Source: Aldersonia sp. NBC_00410
GTDB lineage: Bacteria; Actinomycetota; Actinomycetes; Mycobacteriales; Mycobacteriaceae
NCBI RefSeq assembly: GCF_026342035.1
Contig: NZ_JAPENM010000001.1
Span: 620,001 to 684,000 of the forward strand
Direction of reading: 5' to 3'
DNA: 64,000 nucleotides
Part shown: piece by piece, positions 60,616-64,000 of the stretch
How positions within the stretch are numbered: position 1 is the stretch's first letter
How the letters are laid out: each line of letters starts with the position of its first letter
The notes under the pieces: model-generated
The model's input: only the letters and a program-made list of their open reading frames with translations
What the model was told of the DNA's origin: nothing
Database searches by the model: none
Made by a program: the position numbers and the translations under genes

Positions 60616-60933
60616 CTAACCGCGGACGAAGGCGTACGCCTCGCGCGCGAGCTCCAACCAATCCAGGCTGGACTCGGGCGCGAGGCGCAGCCACTCCTTC
60701 ATCGGCTTGCCTTTGTTCGCGTCGAACCGGTTCCCGTGAGCGGCAGCGACCAGCTCGTCGACGCGCGACTTCGGCAGCTTGACCACCAGCCGACCGTCGG
60801 CGAGCATCGCGAAGATCTTCCGGTCCACCTTGATCGCACTCGCACCGAAGCTCCGCCCGGCGTTCGGGGGTTCAACCCCCGGCTCGGGCAGCAGCGCCGC
60901 GACCAGCTCCTCGAAACGGTCCGCACCGTCCAT
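60616..60933 (-). CDS. TfoX N-terminal/MmcQ-like small protein
   Basis: 105 aa. SFGASAIKVDRKIFAMLADG, LVVKLPKSRVDELVAA and GKPMKEWLRL follow the TfoX-N/YjbR-type fold seen in many actinobacteria. Function unknown. ATG at 60933 is chosen; longer frames are shadows. Confidence 0.8.
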   Translation of the reverse strand: MDGADRFEELVAALLPEPGVEPPNAGRSFGASAIKVDRKIFAMLADGRLVVKLPKSRVDELVAAAHGNRFDANKGKPMKEWLRLAPESSLDWLELAREAYAFVRG

Positions 60934-61029
60934 CTTCGCGACGGTACCGGGGCAGTCCGACAGCGCTCGTCCGTAGGATCTGGCACGAACCCCCGCTTTG
61001 CACGACACCGCGACAACGAAGGAGTCCCC

Positions 61030-61887
61030 ATGACGGCTGCCGCTACGAAACCGCTGGCCGGGAAGACCATGATCATGTCCGGCGGCAGCCGGGGCATCGG
61101 GCTCGAGATCGCGAAACGGGCCGCCGCCGACGGCGCGAACATCACGCTCATCGCCAAGACGGACACCCCGCACCCGAAGCTGCCCGGCACCATCCACACC
61201 GCCGCGGCCGAGCTCGAGGAAGCCGGCGGCACCGTCCTCAAGCACCTCGGCGACGTGCGGATCGACGATTCGGTCGCCGAGGCGGTGCGACTGACCGTAG
61301 ACCGCTTCGGCGGCATCGACATCGTGGTCAACAACGCGAGCGCGATCGACCTGTCCCCGACCGACGCGATCTCGATGAAGAAATACGACCTGATGCAGGA
61401 CATCAACTGCCGCGGCAGCTTCCTGCTCTCCAAGCTCAGCATCCCGGCGCTGCGCGACTCGGCCAAGGCCGGGCGGAACCCGCATATTCTGACGCTATCC
61501 CCACCGCTGAACCTGAACCCGCGGTGGGCGGGCGCATCGCTCGCTTACACTATCGCGAAGTACGGCATGAGCCTGACCACGCTCGGGCTCGCCGAGGAGC
61601 TGAAAGGCGATGGTATCGCGGTGAATTCGCTATGGCCGCGCACCACGATCGCGACCGCGGCGGTGAAGAATCTGCTCGGCGGCGACGACATGGTGGCGAA
61701 CTCGCGCACCCCCGATATCTACGCCGACGCCGCCTACGCCGTGCTGACCTCGCCCGCCGCCGACACCACCGGCAACTTCTTCATCGACGATGAAGTACTT
61801 GCCGCACAAGGGGTTACCGACTTCGACAAGTACCGCGTCGTCCCAGGCGACGCTGAGCTGCAGCTCGACCTGTTCCTCGACGCTTGA
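61030..61887 (+). CDS. Short-chain dehydrogenase/reductase (HSDL2-like)
   Basis: 285 aa. Cofactor motif SGGSRGIGLEIA, then NNASAIDL, LSPPLNL (Ser region) and YTIAKYG (catalytic Tyr-Lys). The C-terminal extension FIDDEVLAAQGVTDFDKYRV is typical of SDRs annotated as HSDL2-type or 'SDR family oxidoreductase' in actinobacteria. GGAG precedes ATG. Confidence 0.93.
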   Translation: MTAAATKPLAGKTMIMSGGSRGIGLEIAKRAAADGANITLIAKTDTPHPKLPGTIHTAAAELEEAGGTVLKHLGDVRIDDSVAEAVRLTVDRFGGIDIVVNNASAIDLSPTDAISMKKYDLMQDINCRGSFLLSKLSIPALRDSAKAGRNPHILTLSPPLNLNPRWAGASLAYTIAKYGMSLTTLGLAEELKGDGIAVNSLWPRTTIATAAVKNLLGGDDMVANSRTPDIYADAAYAVLTSPAADTTGNFFIDDEVLAAQGVTDFDKYRVVPGDAELQLDLFLDA

Positions 61888-61905
61888 CCCACACCTGGCT
61901 GAGCT

Positions 61906-63795
61906 CTACCGGTACAGCCGATCCCAGTTCTCGCGGCTCGTGAGCCCCGGCACCGCATCGCGATACTCGCGCTGCAGCCGGGGCAGCTCACGCTGGAAGC
62001 GGCGCAGCGTACGGATCGTGCGCAGGAGCAAGGCCCGGGCTTTCGCCTTGTCGCGCTGCCGAACTCGGACACCGGACTGGGATGCGTCGGTCACCACGAC
62101 ATGGTCGAACAACGACACGTGCCACCAATGCGCGTCCTCGCGGGGCACGCCGATGATGCCGTGCTGCGTGCGGCCGAACCACTGACCGATCGCGCGTTTG
62201 ACCAGGATCGTCTTGAGCAGGCTCGGCTCGCCGCCTGCGCGACGCACATGCACCTCCGCGGTCGGCACGGGTGCGTCGGTCGCCGAATGCTTCACCGTCT
62301 CCGGATAATCCGCGCGGCCGGAACGGATTGCCGTGAGCGCTGCCTGTCCGCCATCCCGCAGGATCTGCGGACCGGACAGAAAGTCCTCGATGCCCTGCAG
62401 GGTGGTGTGCGCGAGCCCGTACTGCATTCCGACCAGGTACTCGGCGAGCTGGCGGAAAAGCCGGCGCGACAATGCTTTCGCGTCCATCTCGGAATGCAGC
62501 GCGGCGACGATCAGCGAGTTGCGCATGCTGAAATAGCGCGCCCAGTCGTCGAAATCCTTCCAGTAGAAGTCCGCATGCCACACCGCCGCATTGGGCAGGG
62601 TGACCGTGACGAAGCCGGCCTCGCGGGCACGGATGCCATACTCCACGTCGTCCCACTGGAAGAAGATCGGCAGCGGCAGACCGACTTTCGCGATCACTTC
62701 GGCCGGGATCAGGCACGTCCACCAGGCGTTGTAGCCGGCGTCGACGCGGCGCTCCTGGTTCTTCTTCAGCATCGACGTGTTGCGCAGCGCCTTCGACACC
62801 TTCTGGCCATGCATCAACTTGTGCAGATGCACTTCCTCGGCCCCGACATTGAGGTAATCGGGGTTGAGGAGAAACAGCATCTGCGCGCCGACCAGCGTGG
62901 GCTGCGTGGTGAGGTTGGCGAACGCGCTCAACCGCAGCACGGTCTCGGGCTCGCAGAGGATGTCGTCGTCCATCAGGATGACGTCGCAGTGCTCGTTGGC
63001 CGCGGAGATCTCGGCCATACCGCGGGTGAATCCGCCGGCCCCGCCCAAGTTCGGCTGACGCAGGTAACGCAACTTGTCACCGAGCTTCGCCGCGGTCTCG
63101 GTGAACAACTCGCGGTCGGCGACGACATCGGTGCCCTGATCGACGACGTACACACCGTCGATGCCGTCGAGCACACGTTCGTCGGAGGCAAGCGCGGCGA
63201 CCGTGTTCGCACAGTCATCGGCTCGGTTGAAGGTGCAGATTGCGATCGCGACGGGCCGCAGCCGATCGGGCGCGCCGACCGACCACGCCACGTCCTCGAC
63301 GCCGACCTCGCCACCGCGCGCCTCGAGCTCGAACCACAGCGCACCGCCGTCGAGAAACATGTCGAGTCGGGCCGTCAGCTCGACTACACCCGCGGTCCGG
63401 TCGATTTCCACCGAGTCGACGATCCGGCGGTGGCCGGCGATATCGGAGGCGAACAGCTGGACCCGGGCGCGGTCGCCCACGCCGAGCCGCATGCTCAGCC
63501 GCACCTCGGCCACCTCGGTCCAGCGCTGCCAGTACGCGGCGGCGAACCGGCCGAAGTAGGTGTTGGTGTGCATCCGCGCGCCCGCGGCGAGCCGCACGGT
63601 GAGTCGCTCGCGGCGCGCATCCCCCTTGACCACCGCATACAGCTCATCGCTCACCCGCGCGGACGGGCCCCTGAACAGCCCTCGGGCGACCACCAGACGG
63701 TCCGGCGCGCGGTGATCGGTGAGCAGCGCATCCGGCGCAGCAACGGTGCTCGTCGGCTCTACTGTGGTCGCGGCTTCGCCCGCCGGCTGGTTCAT
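61906..63795 (-). CDS. glfT2: Galactofuranosyltransferase GlfT2
   Basis: 629 aa. N-terminal beta-sandwich, then a GT-A domain with IAICTFNRADDCANTVAALA, the metal motif ILMDDDILCEPE, and FQWDDVEYGIRAREAGFVTV (with the catalytic Asp and the following His in AVWHADFYWKD). The C-terminal helices include ARYFSMRNSLIVAAL. It polymerises the galactan chain with alternating 5- and 6-linkages. Convergent with the SDR gene. Confidence 0.95.
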   Translation of the reverse strand: MNQPAGEAATTVEPTSTVAAPDALLTDHRAPDRLVVARGLFRGPSARVSDELYAVVKGDARRERLTVRLAAGARMHTNTYFGRFAAAYWQRWTEVAEVRLSMRLGVGDRARVQLFASDIAGHRRIVDSVEIDRTAGVVELTARLDMFLDGGALWFELEARGGEVGVEDVAWSVGAPDRLRPVAIAICTFNRADDCANTVAALASDERVLDGIDGVYVVDQGTDVVADRELFTETAAKLGDKLRYLRQPNLGGAGGFTRGMAEISAANEHCDVILMDDDILCEPETVLRLSAFANLTTQPTLVGAQMLFLLNPDYLNVGAEEVHLHKLMHGQKVSKALRNTSMLKKNQERRVDAGYNAWWTCLIPAEVIAKVGLPLPIFFQWDDVEYGIRAREAGFVTVTLPNAAVWHADFYWKDFDDWARYFSMRNSLIVAALHSEMDAKALSRRLFRQLAEYLVGMQYGLAHTTLQGIEDFLSGPQILRDGGQAALTAIRSGRADYPETVKHSATDAPVPTAEVHVRRAGGEPSLLKTILVKRAIGQWFGRTQHGIIGVPREDAHWWHVSLFDHVVVTDASQSGVRVRQRDKAKARALLLRTIRTLRRFQRELPRLQREYRDAVPGLTSRENWDRLYR

Positions 63796-64000
63796 GAATC
63801 CCCGAAATCGTCTCGAACGTAAGTGACCCCACTGGCCGCCGCGAGGATATCAACCCCGCCATCTGCCGCCGGGTCGAGCGAGCCGAGCAAGGGGTGATCG
63901 TTATCGGCATGCGATGCGTTCGGCACACCACATTGCGAGGTTCCCACTGCGTTTACCGGTAAGGTCCGGGTCGAAATCGATCCCGAGCGGAACGGACAAG
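63792..64000 (-). CDS. Possible 3' end of an unknown gene upstream of glfT2
   Basis: A frame open from the window edge ends with TGA overlapping the glfT2 ATG (ATGA), a coupling style common here. The ~68 residues end AAASGVTYVRDDFGDS and show no known family; it is not the end of glf (UDP-galactopyranose mutase), which might be expected here. Could be chance. Confidence 0.25.
   Translation of the reverse strand, partial: CPFRSGSISTRTLPVNAVGTSQCGVPNASHADNDHPLLGSLDPAADGGVDILAAASGVTYVRDDFGDS

Overview
This is a GC-rich chromosomal window from an actinobacterium of the mycolic-acid/arabinogalactan group (Mycobacteriales; Nocardia- or Rhodococcus-like is my best guess). Supporting signs are the galactofuranosyltransferases GlfT1 and GlfT2, the Wzm/Wzt galactan exporter, the proteasome activator Bpa ending in GQYL, WXG100/YxxxD type VII secretion (T7SS) substrates, an EthA-like monooxygenase, and many GTG starts with 1-8 nt gene overlaps.

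Region 1 (1-13.85 kb, minus strand) is one long, tightly coupled [NiFe]-hydrogenase operon. It runs hypA, hypB, small subunit, large subunit, a NifU/Rieske-like Fe-S protein, three conserved accessory proteins, a 39-residue membrane peptide, a maturation protease, hypC, hypF, a second hypC, hypD, hypE and a further accessory gene. The subunits fit the group 1h ('actinobacterial', high-affinity H2-oxidising) class. A truncated secreted-protein gene lies at the left edge.

Region 2 (14.0-16.3 kb, plus) is a small T7SS substrate/effector module: a YxxxD peptide, a WXG protein with a glycine-zipper C-terminus, and an overlapping membrane protein that may be its partner or immunity factor.

Region 3 (16.5-24 kb, minus) looks less GC-rich than its surroundings and is the most novel part. 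It reads as a ribosomal-peptide (RiPP) biosynthetic cluster: a short precursor gene (43 aa, ending ARCN) followed by a 12-bp hairpin, then a SagB-like nitroreductase, an MBL-fold protein, a fusion of an RRE-like domain with a haem-oxygenase-like diiron domain, a YcaO cyclodehydratase ending in PxPxP, an APH-like kinase, an MFS exporter and a small protein. I recognise no described RiPP family. About 1.2 kb upstream holds no intact gene.

Region 4 (25-36.4 kb) holds a YbaB-like protein, a four-gene membrane/cupredoxin operon, a VapBC pair, two DUF5994-like genes, an RDD gene with a partial duplicate (pseudogene), a glycine-zipper secreted protein and aminopeptidase N.

Region 5 (36.6-51.8 kb) carries a second VapBC with a striking operator, an LLM flavin monooxygenase/FMN reductase pair, a secreted lipase, an EthA-like monooxygenase and an Excalibur-domain protein. 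It also carries a five-gene minus-strand array in which a glycine-zipper secreted protein plus a membrane-anchored protein occurs twice, ending in a MinD-like protein without Walker lysines. A tRNA-Ser(UGA) follows.

Region 6 (51.8-64 kb) is core genome. It contains a lactate-oxidase-family enzyme and the arabinogalactan locus (quinone reductase, PLP-fold protein without the PLP lysine, Bpa, Wzm, Wzt, GlfT1). These are followed by RsgA, an SDR enzyme and GlfT2. Gene order matches the M. tuberculosis Rv3777-Rv3783 neighbourhood as I remember it.
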